64,000 nt of DNA from Planococcus halotolerans (GCF_003289955.1 NZ_QLZR01000008.1:1-64000), one strand, 5' to 3'. Positions 26,213 to 35,432 are shown, numbered from the stretch's first letter. Notes: generated from the letters alone by a model not told the origin. Numbers and translations: made by a program.

Positions 26213-26228
26213 ATAGTATGAATACTAT
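26213..26228. promoter_or_regulatory. Inverted repeat before scoA, possible operator
   Basis: Perfect 7-bp arms atagtat / atactat separated by GA, 27 bases before the scoA start and directly after the cre-like palindrome. No regulator gene is adjacent. Confidence 0.4.
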
Positions 26229-26254
26229 GTACATAAAGCTGAGGGGGCATAAAA

Positions 26255-26947
26255 ATGAAACCTGTTTACAGTTCCGCAAAAGAAGCGGTCGAACAAATTC
26301 AAGACGGAGCCACAATTATGGTGGGGGGCTTCGGGCTTGTCGGAATTCCCGAGCAATTGATATTGGCTCTTGTGGACAAAGGCGTTACTGACCTTACCGT
26401 CATCTCGAATAATTGCGGCGTCGATGAATGGGGTCTTGGGCTGCTATTGAAAAATAAACAGATTAAAAAGATGATTGGCTCCTACGTTGGAGAAAATAAA
26501 GAATTCGAACGCCAGGTGTTGTCTGGTGAGATCGAAGTCGAGCTGACGCCGCAAGGCACTCTTGCCGAAAAAATGCGTGCAGGCGGAGCGGGGATTCCTG
26601 CTTTCTTCACTCCTGCAGGTGTGGGAACGACTGTAGCTGAAGGAAAGGAAATCCGTGAATTCGATGGCAAGGAATATGTGTTGGAACATGCATTAAGAGC
26701 TGATTTTGCTTTGGTGCGTGCTGTAAAAGCGGATAAGATGGGAAATCTGGTGTATAACAAGACAGCGCAAAACTTCAATCCCCTTGCAGCTGCAGCGGGG
26801 AAAATCACAATAGCTGAGGTCGAGGAAATCGTTGAAACAGGAACGATTGACCCGAACCATGTTCAAACGCCAAGCATCTATGTGCAGGGTTTGCTGGAAG
26901 CGAAACAGGAAAAACGCATCGAGCGTCTAACGACAAGACAGGCTTAA
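26255..26947 (+). CDS. scoA: 3-oxoacid (succinyl-CoA:acetoacetate) CoA-transferase subunit A
   Basis: 230 aa. Alpha subunit of class I CoA-transferase; the N-terminal [15 protein letters not shown] and [15 protein letters not shown] are the family's CoA-binding loop region. Works with the next gene to swap CoA between succinyl-CoA and acetoacetate in the cytoplasm. GAGGGGGC precedes the ATG. Not part of the neighbouring B. subtilis gene order as I remember it; there the pair lies elsewhere. Confidence 0.94.
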   Translation: MKPVYSSAKEAVEQIQDGATIMVGGFGLVGIPEQLILALVDKGVTDLTVISNNCGVDEWGLGLLLKNKQIKKMIGSYVGENKEFERQVLSGEIEVELTPQGTLAEKMRAGGAGIPAFFTPAGVGTTVAEGKEIREFDGKEYVLEHALRADFALVRAVKADKMGNLVYNKTAQNFNPLAAAAGKITIAEVEEIVETGTIDPNHVQTPSIYVQGLLEAKQEKRIERLTTRQA

Positions 26948-26965
26948 GGGGAGGAGATTGATCAT

Positions 26966-27619
26966 ATGGACAAGCAATTAGTGAGAGAACGCATAGCGAA
27001 ACGCGCTGAAAAAGAAATCAAGGACGGCGACTACGTCAATTTGGGCATCGGCATGCCGACTTTGGTGGCGAATTTCATTTCAGACAATAAACAAGTTGTT
27101 CTGCAATCAGAAAACGGCCTTCTTGGAATCGGACCTTATCCGACTGAAGAACAAGTCGATCCCGATTTGATCAATGCCGGCAAAGAAACGGTTACGACCA
27201 TTCCGGGATCCGCATTCTTCACAAGCGCCGAATCGTTCGCAATGATCCGCGGCGGACATATCGATGTGGCGATCTTAGGCGGCATGGAAGTTGCCGAGAA
27301 CGGCGACCTTGCCAACTGGATGATTCCGGGCAAAATGATCAAAGGCATGGGCGGTGCGATGGATTTAGTCCACGGTGCCAAAAAAGTCATTGTCATCATG
27401 GATCATGTGTCGAAAGACGGTTCGGCAAAAATCAAAAAGCAATGCGACCTTCCTTTAACAGGCAAAGGTGTCGTCAATAAAATTATCACAGAGCGCGCGG
27501 TTATAGAAGTGACTGAGCAGGGACTTGTGCTGTCGGAAGTGTTCGAAGGCTTCAGCGTACAGGATGTCGTCGATTCGACAGATGCGCCGCTGAACACGGA
27601 AAACGTCAAAGTATCCTGA
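26966..27619 (+). CDS. scoB: 3-oxoacid CoA-transferase subunit B
   Basis: 217 aa beta subunit. The catalytic Glu that forms the CoA thioester is in [15 protein letters not shown] (about residue 51). [12 protein letters not shown] and [19 protein letters not shown] are typical. It follows scoA by 18 bp with GGGGAGGAG before the ATG. No terminator is evident after the stop, so some read-through into the leuS leader is possible. Confidence 0.95.
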   Translation: MDKQLVRERIAKRAEKEIKDGDYVNLGIGMPTLVANFISDNKQVVLQSENGLLGIGPYPTEEQVDPDLINAGKETVTTIPGSAFFTSAESFAMIRGGHIDVAILGGMEVAENGDLANWMIPGKMIKGMGGAMDLVHGAKKVIVIMDHVSKDGSAKIKKQCDLPLTGKGVVNKIITERAVIEVTEQGLVLSEVFEGFSVQDVVDSTDAPLNTENVKVS

Positions 27620-27623
27620 GCTA

Positions 27624-27652
27624 TTGCCAAAAATCGGCGGCTCAGCTAGAAT
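27624..27652 (+). promoter_or_regulatory. Promoter of the leuS leader
   Basis: TTGCCA (27624-27629), 17-base spacer, TAGAAT (27647-27652), just upstream of the T-box. Confidence 0.65.
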
Positions 27653-27670
27653 AGAATGTAATAGCAAAAG

Positions 27671-27897
27671 ACTTTGATGAGGATCAGTAAATCGTGTTTT
27701 ATTCCCCCAGAGAGCCGGCATTTGGTGCAAGCCGGTGGATAAAGCGGTTGAACTCGCCTTTGAGTCTGTGTATGTGAATTCAGTAATATGCACCGTTCTC
27801 CGCGTTAAGGAATCAAGTTGGGCGAGCAATCGCTAATTTGGGTGGTACCGCGGGTGATTCCCGTCCCTTATTTTTATAAGGGGCGGGAATTTTTTAT
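27671..27897 (+). ncRNA. T-box leader of leuS (specifier CTC, Leu)
   Basis: AGAGAGCCGGCATTTGGTGC with its pairing partner, specifier region tgaaCTCgcc, T-box TGGGTGGTACCGCG (27839-27852), then a terminator (27857-27897, attcccgtccctta / taaggggcgggaat plus T-run). Uncharged tRNA-Leu would favour the antiterminator. Confidence 0.92.
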
Positions 27898-27956
27898 TTT
27901 CGCATAAAAATTAAATACTATTTTATGTTGAGAAGCTTTATAAGGAGCGGGTATTT

Positions 27957-28196
27957 ATCCAGACTCCAGCTGCCCAGCTCTTCGGGTCATAAGTCAGCCC
28001 AGTGTCCAGACTCCAACGGCCAACTCCTCGGACTTAAGCTGTCCTTCCTATGCGGCAAAGAACGCCGCTTCGGAAGTTCATCTTAAGCCTGTCGGAGCTG
28101 AACGGCCGTTTTCGCTTTTCAAGTCTGCGTGACAAGGACCGTCACTACGCTGGTCTGCCTTATGCCTTTCAGAGCTTAACGGGCGCTTGCGCTATT
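27957..28196 (+). repeat. Structured intergenic repeat, outer unit split by a nested copy
   Basis: Left half is 27957-28001 and right half 28122-28196; the 28002-28121 insert is another unit. When joined, the halves form a continuous hairpin (CATAAG with CTTATG, GCGTGAC with GTCAC-ta-CGC, apical loop aaggacc). The unit closes with AGCTC / GAGCT arms and ends in GCGCTTGCGCT. It lies between the leuS T-box terminator and the leuS start, so it is part of the leader mRNA. Confidence 0.8.
28002..28121 (+). repeat. Structured intergenic repeat, inner unit
   Basis: Starts GTGTCCAGACTCCAACGGCC and ends GGCCGTTTTCGCTTTTC. Central hairpin GCGGC-aaagaac-GCCGC, flanked by cttaag arms and AGCTG / AACTC-like outer arms. 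Inserted into another copy. Confidence 0.82.
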
Positions 28197-28216
28197 ATTT
28201 TGAGGAGGAAAAGACA

Positions 28217-30628
28217 ATGACATTCAAGCACAAAGTTATCGAAAAGAAATGGCAGAAACATTGGGAACAGAATAAGACATTTAAATTGGAAACGGATTTT
28301 GACAAGCCAAAATTCTATGCGCTTGATATGTTCCCGTATCCATCAGGAGCCGGGCTTCACGTAGGGCATCCCGAAGGCTACACAGCGACAGATATTTTGA
28401 GCCGCATGAAACGCATGCAGGGCTATAATGTATTGCATCCGATGGGCTGGGACGCATTCGGGCTTCCTGCCGAGCAATACGCGCTTGATACAGGTAATGA
28501 CCCGGCTGAATTTACGGCGAAAAATATCGCGACGTTTAAACGCCAAATCCAGGAACTTGGCTTTTCATATGACTGGGACCGTGAAATCAATACGACAGAT
28601 CCGAAATATTATAAATGGACGCAGTGGATTTTCATCCAGCTATACAATAAAGGACTTGCATATGTCGATGAAGTAGCGGTCAACTGGTGTCCGGCGCTTG
28701 GCACAGTGCTAGCCAACGAAGAAGTGGTTGATGGAGTATCAGAACGCGGAGGCCATCCGGTCGAACGCCGCCCGATGCGCCAATGGGTGCTTCGCATTAC
28801 GGAATACGCAGACCGCCTGCTGGAAGATTTGGACGAACTTGACTGGCCGGAAAGTCTGAAGGATATGCAGCGCAATTGGATCGGTAAATCCGAAGGGGCT
28901 GAATTGGAATTCCAAATCGACGGCAATGGCCATTCTTTCCGCGCATTTACGACTCGCCCGGATACGATTTTCGGCGCGACTTATGCGGTATTGGCGCCGG
29001 AACATAAATTGGTGGCGGCAATTACCACGCCGGAACAAAAAGAAGCTGTTGAAAAATACATTGATGACGTGAAGACAAAGAGCGATCTTGAGCGTACGGA
29101 TTTGGCGAAATCCAAAACCGGTGTTTTCACAGGAGCTTATGCCATCAATCCGGCAAGCGGCGACAAGATGCCGATCTGGATTGCGGATTACGTATTGGCA
29201 ACTTACGGAACTGGCGCAATCATGGCGGTGCCTGCACACGATGAGCGCGATTACGAATTTGCGAAACAATTTGATTTGCCGATAGTGGAAGTCGTGTCCG
29301 GCGGAAACATCGAAGAAGAAGCTTATGCCGGCGATGGTGAACTGATCAACTCTGATTTCCTTAACGGATTGAATAAAACCGAAGCGATTGCGAAAGCAAT
29401 CGACTGGCTTGTTGAAAAAGGTGTCGGCGAGAAGAAAATTACGTACCGTCTTCGCGACTGGCTGTTCAGCCGCCAGCGTTATTGGGGCGAGCCGATTCCA
29501 ATCATCCACTGGGAAGACGGCACTATGACACCGGTTGATGAAAAAGATCTTCCATTGATGCTGCCGGTGACGACAGATATCAAACCGAGCGGCACAGGAG
29601 AGTCACCTCTTGCCAACATCGAGGAATGGGTTAATGTAGTGCATCCGGAAACCGGAATGAAAGGCCGCCGCGAAACAAATACAATGCCGCAATGGGCGGG
29701 CAGCTGCTGGTACTACTTGCGTTATATCGATCCGGACAACGACAATGCGATTGCTGACCCGGAACTGTTGAAACACTGGCTGCCGGTTGACGTTTATATC
29801 GGCGGAGCCGAGCACGCGGTGCTTCATTTATTGTATGCGCGCTTCTGGCATAAAGTTTTATTTGATATCGGAGTCGTACCGACGAAAGAACCGTTCCAAA
29901 AATTGTATAACCAGGGAATGATCCTAGGTGAAGGCAATGAAAAAATGTCGAAATCCAAAGGCAATGTGGTCAACCCGGACCAGATCATCGAAAGCCACGG
30001 AGCGGATACGCTGCGCCTTTACGAAATGTTCATGGGACCGCTTGACGCATCGATCGCTTGGTCGACCAATGGACTTGAAGGGGCACGCCGCTTCCTTGAC
30101 CGTGTATGGCGCCTGTTCGTCGAAGACGATGGGTTGAGTGCGAAAATTGTTGATGCGAACGACGGCAAACTGGAAAAAGTTTATCACCAGACAGTCAAAA
30201 AGGTGACGGAGGATTTCGAAGGGCTTCGATTCAATACCGCCATTTCGCAAATGATGGTCTTTATCAATGAAGGCTATAAAGCGGACGCAATTCCGAAAGA
30301 ATATGTCGAAGGCTTTGTAAAACTTCTTTCGCCAATCGCGCCGCACGTGACAGAAGAATTGTGGGAGAAACTGGGCCATACAGAAACTGTCACTTACGTG
30401 GAATGGCCAGCATTCGATGAGTCGAAAATGGTCGATGATGAAGTGGAAGTTGTTGTACAGGTGAACGGCAAAGTGAGAACGAAGATTGTTGTCTCAAAAG
30501 ACAGCACAAAAGAGGAATTGGAAGCGGCAGCGCTTGCGGATGAACAAATCCTAAAAGCGGCTGAAGGCAAACAGATCCGTAAAGTGATTGCGATTCCAGG
30601 GAAATTGGTAAACGTGGTTATTGCGTAA
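28217..30628 (+). CDS. leuS: Leucyl-tRNA synthetase (LeuRS)
   Basis: 803 aa, normal for the bacterial enzyme. HIGH-type motif [15 protein letters not shown] (about 40-54), KMSKS at about 575 (EKMSKSKGN), CP1 editing domain with [12 protein letters not shown], and an anticodon-binding C-terminus. [12 protein letters not shown] with GAGGAGG upstream is the start; the in-frame extension to 28187 lies in repeat DNA. Controlled by a Leu T-box about 320 bases upstream, an unusually long distance because of the inserted repeats. Confidence 0.97.
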   Translation: MTFKHKVIEKKWQKHWEQNKTFKLETDFDKPKFYALDMFPYPSGAGLHVGHPEGYTATDILSRMKRMQGYNVLHPMGWDAFGLPAEQYALDTGNDPAEFTAKNIATFKRQIQELGFSYDWDREINTTDPKYYKWTQWIFIQLYNKGLAYVDEVAVNWCPALGTVLANEEVVDGVSERGGHPVERRPMRQWVLRITEYADRLLEDLDELDWPESLKDMQRNWIGKSEGAELEFQIDGNGHSFRAFTTRPDTIFGATYAVLAPEHKLVAAITTPEQKEAVEKYIDDVKTKSDLERTDLAKSKTGVFTGAYAINPASGDKMPIWIADYVLATYGTGAIMAVPAHDERDYEFAKQFDLPIVEVVSGGNIEEEAYAGDGELINSDFLNGLNKTEAIAKAIDWLVEKGVGEKKITYRLRDWLFSRQRYWGEPIPIIHWEDGTMTPVDEKDLPLMLPVTTDIKPSGTGESPLANIEEWVNVVHPETGMKGRRETNTMPQWAGSCWYYLRYIDPDNDNAIADPELLKHWLPVDVYIGGAEHAVLHLLYARFWHKVLFDIGVVPTKEPFQKLYNQGMILGEGNEKMSKSKGNVVNPDQIIESHGADTLRLYEMFMGPLDASIAWSTNGLEGARRFLDRVWRLFVEDDGLSAKIVDANDGKLEKVYHQTVKKVTEDFEGLRFNTAISQMMVFINEGYKADAIPKEYVEGFVKLLSPIAPHVTEELWEKLGHTETVTYVEWPAFDESKMVDDEVEVVVQVNGKVRTKIVVSKDSTKEELEAAALADEQILKAAEGKQIRKVIAIPGKLVNVVIA

Positions 30629-30636
30629 ATTTTTAT

Positions 30637-30676
30637 ACCGGAGTTTCAGCTTGAGTGCTGGGGCTTCGGTTTTTTA
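30637..30676 (+). terminator. Terminator after leuS
   Basis: 14-bp stem accggagtttcagc / gctggggcttcggt with several G-U pairs and a 6-base loop, then six T. Confidence 0.82.
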
Positions 30677-30727
30677 TTGGGTATATTTATTGGTTGAATT
30701 TGGAAGCTTTGAAGCTGGTTTGTCTCC

Positions 30728-30817
30728 GGACAGTAAAGGGTCGCTTCTGGACAGTATTTTTGATTTGCGGACAGTATTTGATCCTTTCCGGACAGTATTT
30801 TATTTCTGTGGACAGTA
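30728..30817. repeat. Array 1: five GGACAGTA cores at 20-21 bp spacing
   Basis: The core GGACAGTA starts at 30728, 30749, 30769, 30790 and 30810 (steps 21, 20, 21, 20). The 12-13 bases between cores differ but are T-rich. The array lies between the convergent leuS and ytfP terminators and is not coding. Confidence 0.85.
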
Positions 30818-30863
30818 AATCCTTAATTTGGAAATAAACTTTGTGATTTCTGATAAATAAGCC

Positions 30864-30901
30864 ATAAAAATAACCCTTCACAAGTTCATGCGAAGGGTTT
30901 T
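30864..30901 (-). terminator. Terminator of ytfP
   Basis: 8-bp stem aacccttc / gaagggtt with a 12-base loop; A-run on the plus strand. Confidence 0.75.
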
Positions 30902-30907
30902 CACTGT

Positions 30908-32173
30908 TTATATTTGTTTTGCAAACTCTGCAGCGCTTCTTCCTGCCACATTTCCGGTCACCAGCGCGGAAGTGATGTTATAGCCGCCGGTGTAGCCGTG
31001 GATGTCTAGAATTTCACCGCAGAAATAAAGGCCTGGCTTTTTGCGTGAAGCCATCGTTTTCGGTTCGATTTCCTTGATGGAAACGCCGCCGCCTGTCACA
31101 AATGCTTTTTCGATTGGCTGTGTACCGGTGACGTCCATTGTAAATGCGGTAAGCTGCGCTGCCATTGCGCGCACTTTGTCGCTGGCAAGTTCAGCGCCTG
31201 TAATTGCCGGATCAATTCCCGCCCGTTGCAGAAGGAAAAGGAGCCAACGCTCTTGTGCCAAGCTTTTCCATACATTTTTCACGGATTTCTTCGGCTCATC
31301 CTTCATCATTTTGAACAGAAGCTGGAATGCGGATTCCGCATTTTCGTCCGGCATTGAATTGATGCGCATTTCAACCGGAGCACCGCCGGTTTTCTTCATT
31401 TCCTTGACGACGTACTGGCTGCATCTGAGAACAGCAGGGCCGCTCAATCCGAAATGGGTAAACAGCATATCCATCTGGTGTGTCACCAGGACTTTCCCTT
31501 TTTTATTCAGCACAGAAACAGCGACGTCCCGAAGAGCAAGTCCCTGTAAATCCCGGCTAATGATAAAGGGTTCTTTTGACAGCAGCGGTACTTCAGTTGG
31601 ATAGAGATCGGTGACAGTGTGGCCCGCTTTTTCAGCCCACGGATAGCCGTCTCCCGTCGAGCCGGTCTGCGGAACAGCTTTGCCGCCGACAGCGACGACG
31701 ATTGCTTTAGACGTATATTCGTCGCCGGAATGCAGCCGGACGCCCGTCACTTTGTCATCAGTCATCAATAATTTTTTCACAGGAGAATCCAGCAGTACTG
31801 TAACGCCGAGGCGGTCCATTTCACGGAACATGGCATCGGCGACATCCTGCGCCCGGTTCGAAACAGGGAACATGCGGCCATGGTCTTCTTCTTTCAGAGC
31901 CACACCGAGCCCTTCAAAAAAGGAGATGATGTCTTCATTATTGAACACGGAAAACGGACTGTGGAGAAATCTTCCGTTCCCGGGAATATTTTTCACAATT
32001 TCGTCAAGAGGCAAACGGTTGGTGACATTGCAGCGGCCTCCGCCTGATATAATCAGCTTTTTCCCAAGCTTTTTGCCTTTTTCAATCAATAGAACTTTTT
32101 GGTTGCGTGAAGCTGCGGCGATCGAAGCCATCAATCCTGAGGGACCCCCGCCGATGATTATAACGTCATACAT
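30908..32173 (-). CDS. ytfP: FAD-dependent oxidoreductase of the HI0933/YtfP family
   Basis: 421 aa. N-terminal Rossmann FAD motif [19 protein letters not shown] (about 3-21), then GGGRCNVTN, a HI0933 signature. A late [38 protein letters not shown] segment closes the FAD site. Function unknown. The open frame runs on to 32467, but that part is repeat [12 protein letters not shown] is the natural N-terminus although no good ribosome site precedes it. A repeat unit begins only 27 bases upstream and may have displaced the original control region. Confidence 0.9.
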   Translation of the reverse strand: MYDVIIIGGGPSGLMASIAAASRNQKVLLIEKGKKLGKKLIISGGGRCNVTNRLPLDEIVKNIPGNGRFLHSPFSVFNNEDIISFFEGLGVALKEEDHGRMFPVSNRAQDVADAMFREMDRLGVTVLLDSPVKKLLMTDDKVTGVRLHSGDEYTSKAIVVAVGGKAVPQTGSTGDGYPWAEKAGHTVTDLYPTEVPLLSKEPFIISRDLQGLALRDVAVSVLNKKGKVLVTHQMDMLFTHFGLSGPAVLRCSQYVVKEMKKTGGAPVEMRINSMPDENAESAFQLLFKMMKDEPKKSVKNVWKSLAQERWLLFLLQRAGIDPAITGAELASDKVRAMAAQLTAFTMDVTGTQPIEKAFVTGGGVSIKEIEPKTMASRKKPGLYFCGEILDIHGYTGGYNITSALVTGNVAGRSAAEFAKQI

Positions 32174-32199
32174 ATAAGAAGAACTCGCTTTCGTTTTTA

Positions 32200-32258
32200 G
32201 TGTGCAGTTTTCAGCGCCCAGCATATGCTTTTCGGAGCTAAACGGCCATTTCCGCTTT
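32200..32258 (+). repeat. Structured intergenic repeat, internally deleted unit
   Basis: 59-base copy with both ends of the family (GTGTGCAG...AGCGCCCAGC and TCGGAGCTAAACGGCC...CCGCTTT) but no central hairpin. Lies just upstream of ytfP. Confidence 0.65.
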
Positions 32259-32262
32259 AAGA

Positions 32263-32384
32263 TTGTCCAGACTCCAATGGCCAGCTCCTCGAGTCGCTTC
32301 GGTCTTGCCAGTAATGGCAAAATGACGCCATTACTTACAAGCCCTCCAGCGCTTGTCGGAGTTAAACGGCCATTTTCGCTTTTC
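32263..32384 (+). repeat. Structured intergenic repeat, full unit
   Basis: Starts TTGTCCAGACTCCAATGGCC, ends GGCCATTTTCGCTTTTC. Central hairpin TAATGGC-aaaatgac-GCCATTA; outer arms AGCTCCT with GGAGTT. Follows the deleted unit after four bases. Confidence 0.8.
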
Positions 32385-32488
32385 TTTAGTATACACGATG
32401 CTTCAAAATCCGTTGAGTATTTCCATTTATAAGTGTAAACTATCGTGTAGATTGTTTTTTTTATCAAGAATTAGTCAGGAAGTGCAAA

Positions 32489-34093
32489 ATGTCAACGTTA
32501 ATTAAAGGAACCGCCATTTTGACTTTGGGCCTGTTTTTGTCCAAAGTGCTGGGCGTCATCTATATCATTCCATTTTACAGCTTGGTCGGGGAAGAAAATA
32601 TCGGACTTTACCAATACGCCTACATACCTTATAACCTGATGCTGGCAGTCGCCATATCCGGTGCGCCGCTTGCTTTCTCGAAGTTTGTGGCGAAATACAA
32701 CAGTCTCGGAGATTATGAGACCGGCAGAAGATTGCTGCGCTCGGGTATTTTGACAATGATGGTCACTGGTTTTCTTGGATTCCTGTTAATGTATGCTCTG
32801 GCGGAACCGCTTGCCCGGATGACAATTTCAGAAAAAGAGGAAATCTATTCACTCGAAGATGTGACATCTGCCATCAAATGGGTCAGTTTTGCCTTGATTG
32901 TCGTGCCATTCATGAGTTTATGGAGAGGTTTTTTCCAAGGCTATAATTATATGATGCCTACCGCAGTTTCACAATTGATTGAACAGCTTGTACGCATCAT
33001 TTTCCTGCTCGGTAGTGCCTATATAATTATCGAAGTAATTGGCGGATCAGCGAAAACAGCCATCCAGTTCGCCGTGTTATCAGCGGCAGTCGGGGCGGTT
33101 GGCGGAGTGTTGGTTCTGTTCTACTATTGGAAAAAGAAAAAGCCTGAATATAATGAGCTGCGCCAAAACTCAATTCAATCTTATGACGTAGGGCTGCGGG
33201 ACATGTACCGGGAAATTCTTTCATATGCCCTGCCAATCGTGTTTTTAGGAGTGGCGAATCCGTTATTCCAGTTCGTCGACCTGTTGACCTTTAACCGTGC
33301 AATGGATGCAGCGGGCAATATACCGGAAACAGACTTGTTGGGAATACTAAACCTGACAGCGCATAAATTGGTGCTGATACCGGTAATGCTAGCTACCGGA
33401 TTTTCAATGGCTCTGATACCGTTGATCACCAAATACTTTACGTTGAACGAACATAAATCATTAACAAGAACACTGGATCAATCATTCCAGATGATCATCT
33501 TTCTGACATTGCCGGCAGTTGTCGGTATGACGTTATTGTCAGATGAGCTTTACCATATCTTTTACGAACAAAGTGAAATCGGATCGGAAATTCTTTCCCA
33601 TTATTTGCCGGCAGCAATCCTTTTTGCTTTATTCCCGGTAACTGCATCAATACTGCAGGGAATCAATCAACAGAAATGGATTGTCTTGAATCTAATGATA
33701 GGTTTATTGCTTAAATTGTCCTTGAATATACCGCTTATTAAAGTGTTTGAAACGGACGGGGCAATTGCCGCCACAATCATCGGCTACTCAGTAGCCATTG
33801 CCATGAATATCGGTGTCATTATGGTAACGATGAATTACCGGTCTTCAATGGTAGTGCGCCGGATCATGCTGATCCTGTTAATGAATGTGGTAATGGCAGC
33901 CGTTGTATTATTAACATTGGCGGGCCTTGATCTCTTCATCGGTATGGATACTAAGATTCAGTCGATTATCCGAATGCTGATTGTCGGAGGAATAGGTGGA
34001 GCTGTTTATGGGTTTATCTCGCTGCGCACCGGCATTGCCCAGAAAATATTCGGCGAGCGACTTACGAAATATACACGCAAATTCGGTTTTTAG
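32489..34093 (+). CDS. ytgP: Lipid II flippase of the MurJ/SpoVB type (YtgP)
   Basis: 534 aa with about fourteen membrane helices, a MOP-superfamily polysaccharide exporter. The N-terminus GTAILTLGLFLSKVLGVIY and PFYSLVGEENIGLYQYAY are characteristic. B. subtilis YtgP is the MurJ lipid II flippase; SpoVB paralogues are sporulation-specific. Ten bases separate it from the pseudouridine synthase gene, as in Bacillus. Upstream lies repeat DNA; ribosome site AGGAAGTG. Confidence 0.9.
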   Translation: MSTLIKGTAILTLGLFLSKVLGVIYIIPFYSLVGEENIGLYQYAYIPYNLMLAVAISGAPLAFSKFVAKYNSLGDYETGRRLLRSGILTMMVTGFLGFLLMYALAEPLARMTISEKEEIYSLEDVTSAIKWVSFALIVVPFMSLWRGFFQGYNYMMPTAVSQLIEQLVRIIFLLGSAYIIIEVIGGSAKTAIQFAVLSAAVGAVGGVLVLFYYWKKKKPEYNELRQNSIQSYDVGLRDMYREILSYALPIVFLGVANPLFQFVDLLTFNRAMDAAGNIPETDLLGILNLTAHKLVLIPVMLATGFSMALIPLITKYFTLNEHKSLTRTLDQSFQMIIFLTLPAVVGMTLLSDELYHIFYEQSEIGSEILSHYLPAAILFALFPVTASILQGINQQKWIVLNLMIGLLLKLSLNIPLIKVFETDGAIAATIIGYSVAIAMNIGVIMVTMNYRSSMVVRRIMLILLMNVVMAAVVLLTLAGLDLFIGMDTKIQSIIRMLIVGGIGGAVYGFISLRTGIAQKIFGERLTKYTRKFGF

Positions 34094-34102
34094 GAGGCCC
34101 AC

Positions 34103-34816
34103 ATGCGAATAGATAAATTTTTATCAAATATGGGTTTCGGTTCTCGAAAAGATGTAAAAGTTCTTTTGAAGTCGAAGGCGGTGGAAGTGAACGGCGAAGT
34201 GGTGCGGGATGCAAAACAGCATGTCGACGAAGTGGCTGACCTTATCACCGTTGCGGGTGAAAAAGTGGACTATGCAGAATTCATCTATCTGATGATGAAT
34301 AAACCGCCTGGTGTCATATCCGCGACTGAAGACAAATACGACCAAACTGTCATTGATATGCTCGGCGACGAAGAACGCCATTTTGAACCGTTCCCGGTAG
34401 GACGGCTCGATAAAGATACAGAAGGTTTGCTGTTGCTCACAAACGATGGCAAATTGGCGCATGAATTGCTGTCGCCGAAAAAACATGTGGCGAAGACTTA
34501 TTATGCGCGGATTGATGGCGTTGTTACTGAAGCAGATGGTGAGGCTTTCCGGAATGGTGTAATTTTGGATGATGGCTATCAGACGAAAGAGGCTTTTTTA
34601 AGAATCCTGAAGAGCGGTGTTGAGTCGGAGATTGAACTGACAATTACGGAAGGGAAGTTCCATCAGGTGAAGCGCATGTTTGAAAGTGTCGGAAAAACTG
34701 TGGTTTACCTGAAACGCCTGTCGATGGGCTCGTTGGAACTGGATCCGGATCTTGAACTCGGTGAGTACCGTTATCTGACGGAAGAAGAGCTAATTGGATT
34801 GAAAGAGAAAAAATGA
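34103..34816 (+). CDS. 16S rRNA pseudouridine synthase, RsuA family
   Basis: 237 aa. N-terminal S4 RNA-binding domain (MRIDKFLSNMGFGSRKDVK), then the RsuA catalytic motif GRLDKDTEGLLLLTNDG with the nucleophilic Asp, and KFHQVKRMFESVGK. Most likely modifies U516 of 16S rRNA, though RluB/RluE specificity cannot be excluded. AGGAGG precedes the start. Last gene of the unit with ytgP. Confidence 0.93.
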   Translation: MRIDKFLSNMGFGSRKDVKVLLKSKAVEVNGEVVRDAKQHVDEVADLITVAGEKVDYAEFIYLMMNKPPGVISATEDKYDQTVIDMLGDEERHFEPFPVGRLDKDTEGLLLLTNDGKLAHELLSPKKHVAKTYYARIDGVVTEADGEAFRNGVILDDGYQTKEAFLRILKSGVESEIELTITEGKFHQVKRMFESVGKTVVYLKRLSMGSLELDPDLELGEYRYLTEEELIGLKEKK

Positions 34817-34842
34817 CCGCCAAAGTTGGCGGTCATTTTTTC
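34811..34842 (+). terminator. Terminator after the pseudouridine synthase gene
   Basis: 11-bp perfect stem aaatgaccgcc / ggcggtcattt with a 6-base loop and T-run; contains the stop codon. Confidence 0.93.
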
Positions 34843-34861
34843 GTTGCAGGACTATTTTCAG

Positions 34862-34983
34862 GTGTCCAGACTCCAGCGGCCCAGCTCTTCGGGTCATAAG
34901 CCAGCTCAGCTGCATGGCAAAGGACGCCATTTCGCTGATCTGTCTTATGCCTTTCAGAGCTTAACGGGCGTCGTCGCTTTTCT
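34862..34983 (+). repeat. Structured intergenic repeat, first tandem unit
   Basis: Starts GTGTCCAGACTCCAGCGGCC, ends CGTCGCTTTTC. CATAAG / CTTATG, CAGCTCAGC / GCTGATCTG and ATGGC-aaaggac-GCCAT form the inner hairpin; AGCTCT / AGAGCT and GCCC / GGGC form the outer stem. Confidence 0.85.
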
Positions 34984-34984
34984 A

Positions 34985-35106
34985 GTGTCCAGACTCCGGC
35001 GGCCCAGCTCTTCGGGTCATAAGCCACTTTGGCTGTGCGGCTGAAGACACGCCGCTTCGCCAAATCGTCTTATGCCTTTCAGAGCTTAGCGGGCACCGTC
35101 GCTTTT
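34985..35106 (+). repeat. Structured intergenic repeat, second tandem unit
   Basis: Same 122-base family directly behind the first unit. Inner hairpin GCGGC-tgaagacac-GCCGC with TGGC / GCCA; outer AGCTCT / AGAGCT. Its end touches the ytzE stop codon. Confidence 0.85.
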
Positions 35107-35110
35107 CGTT

Positions 35111-35332
35111 CTAAGATGTCATCTTCACTTTTTTCTGCGTCGTTGTCCATTTGCCCCGACTTGGACTTGTCACCAAATCGTTAAAGGCTAACACATTCAA
35201 ATCTCTTTGAATGGTGCGAGGAGTGATGCCGAATTCATCGACTAAATCTTGCGTAGTTACAGTCCCGTTTTCGAGGATGTACTTATACATATCTTTAATT
35301 CGAATTAGCATGCGATCCGTAGTAGGTTTCAT
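35111..35332 (-). CDS. ytzE: DeoR-type helix-turn-helix protein (YtzE)
   Basis: 73 aa. The helix-turn-helix LVDEFGITPRTIQRDLNVLAFNDLV is unmistakably DeoR-like, but there is no sugar-binding domain, as in B. subtilis YtzE. Targets unknown. The start MKPTTDRMLIR is chosen for similarity; AAGGAG lies 12 bases away, so a start at one of the in-frame codons further up to 35371 is possible. Confidence 0.85.
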   Translation of the reverse strand: MKPTTDRMLIRIKDMYKYILENGTVTTQDLVDEFGITPRTIQRDLNVLAFNDLVTSPSRGKWTTTQKKVKMTS

Positions 35333-35432
35333 AAAAGAGAACCACTCCTTCATCTTTTTTCCCGTTGGCAAAGACTAGCGGACGAGTTGCCGGGGTATAC
35401 CCAGCCGGTTTCTGGCAAGTGTTTGAGACATC

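Noticed and set aside
28122..28124. Definite 3-bp target-site duplication at the nested repeat
   Set aside because: agt occurs at both ends of the inner unit here, but other copies do not show a comparable pair, so it may be chance; kept only as a possibility.
30621..30818. Short plus-strand ORF over array 1
   Set aside because: It begins inside the end of leuS, lacks a ribosome site, and the 20/21-bp steps of the array are not multiples of three, so no repeated peptide is selected.
32174..32467. N-terminal extension of ytfP to 519 residues
   Set aside because: The added part is translated repeat DNA, and the FAD motif starts naturally at MYDVIIIGG.
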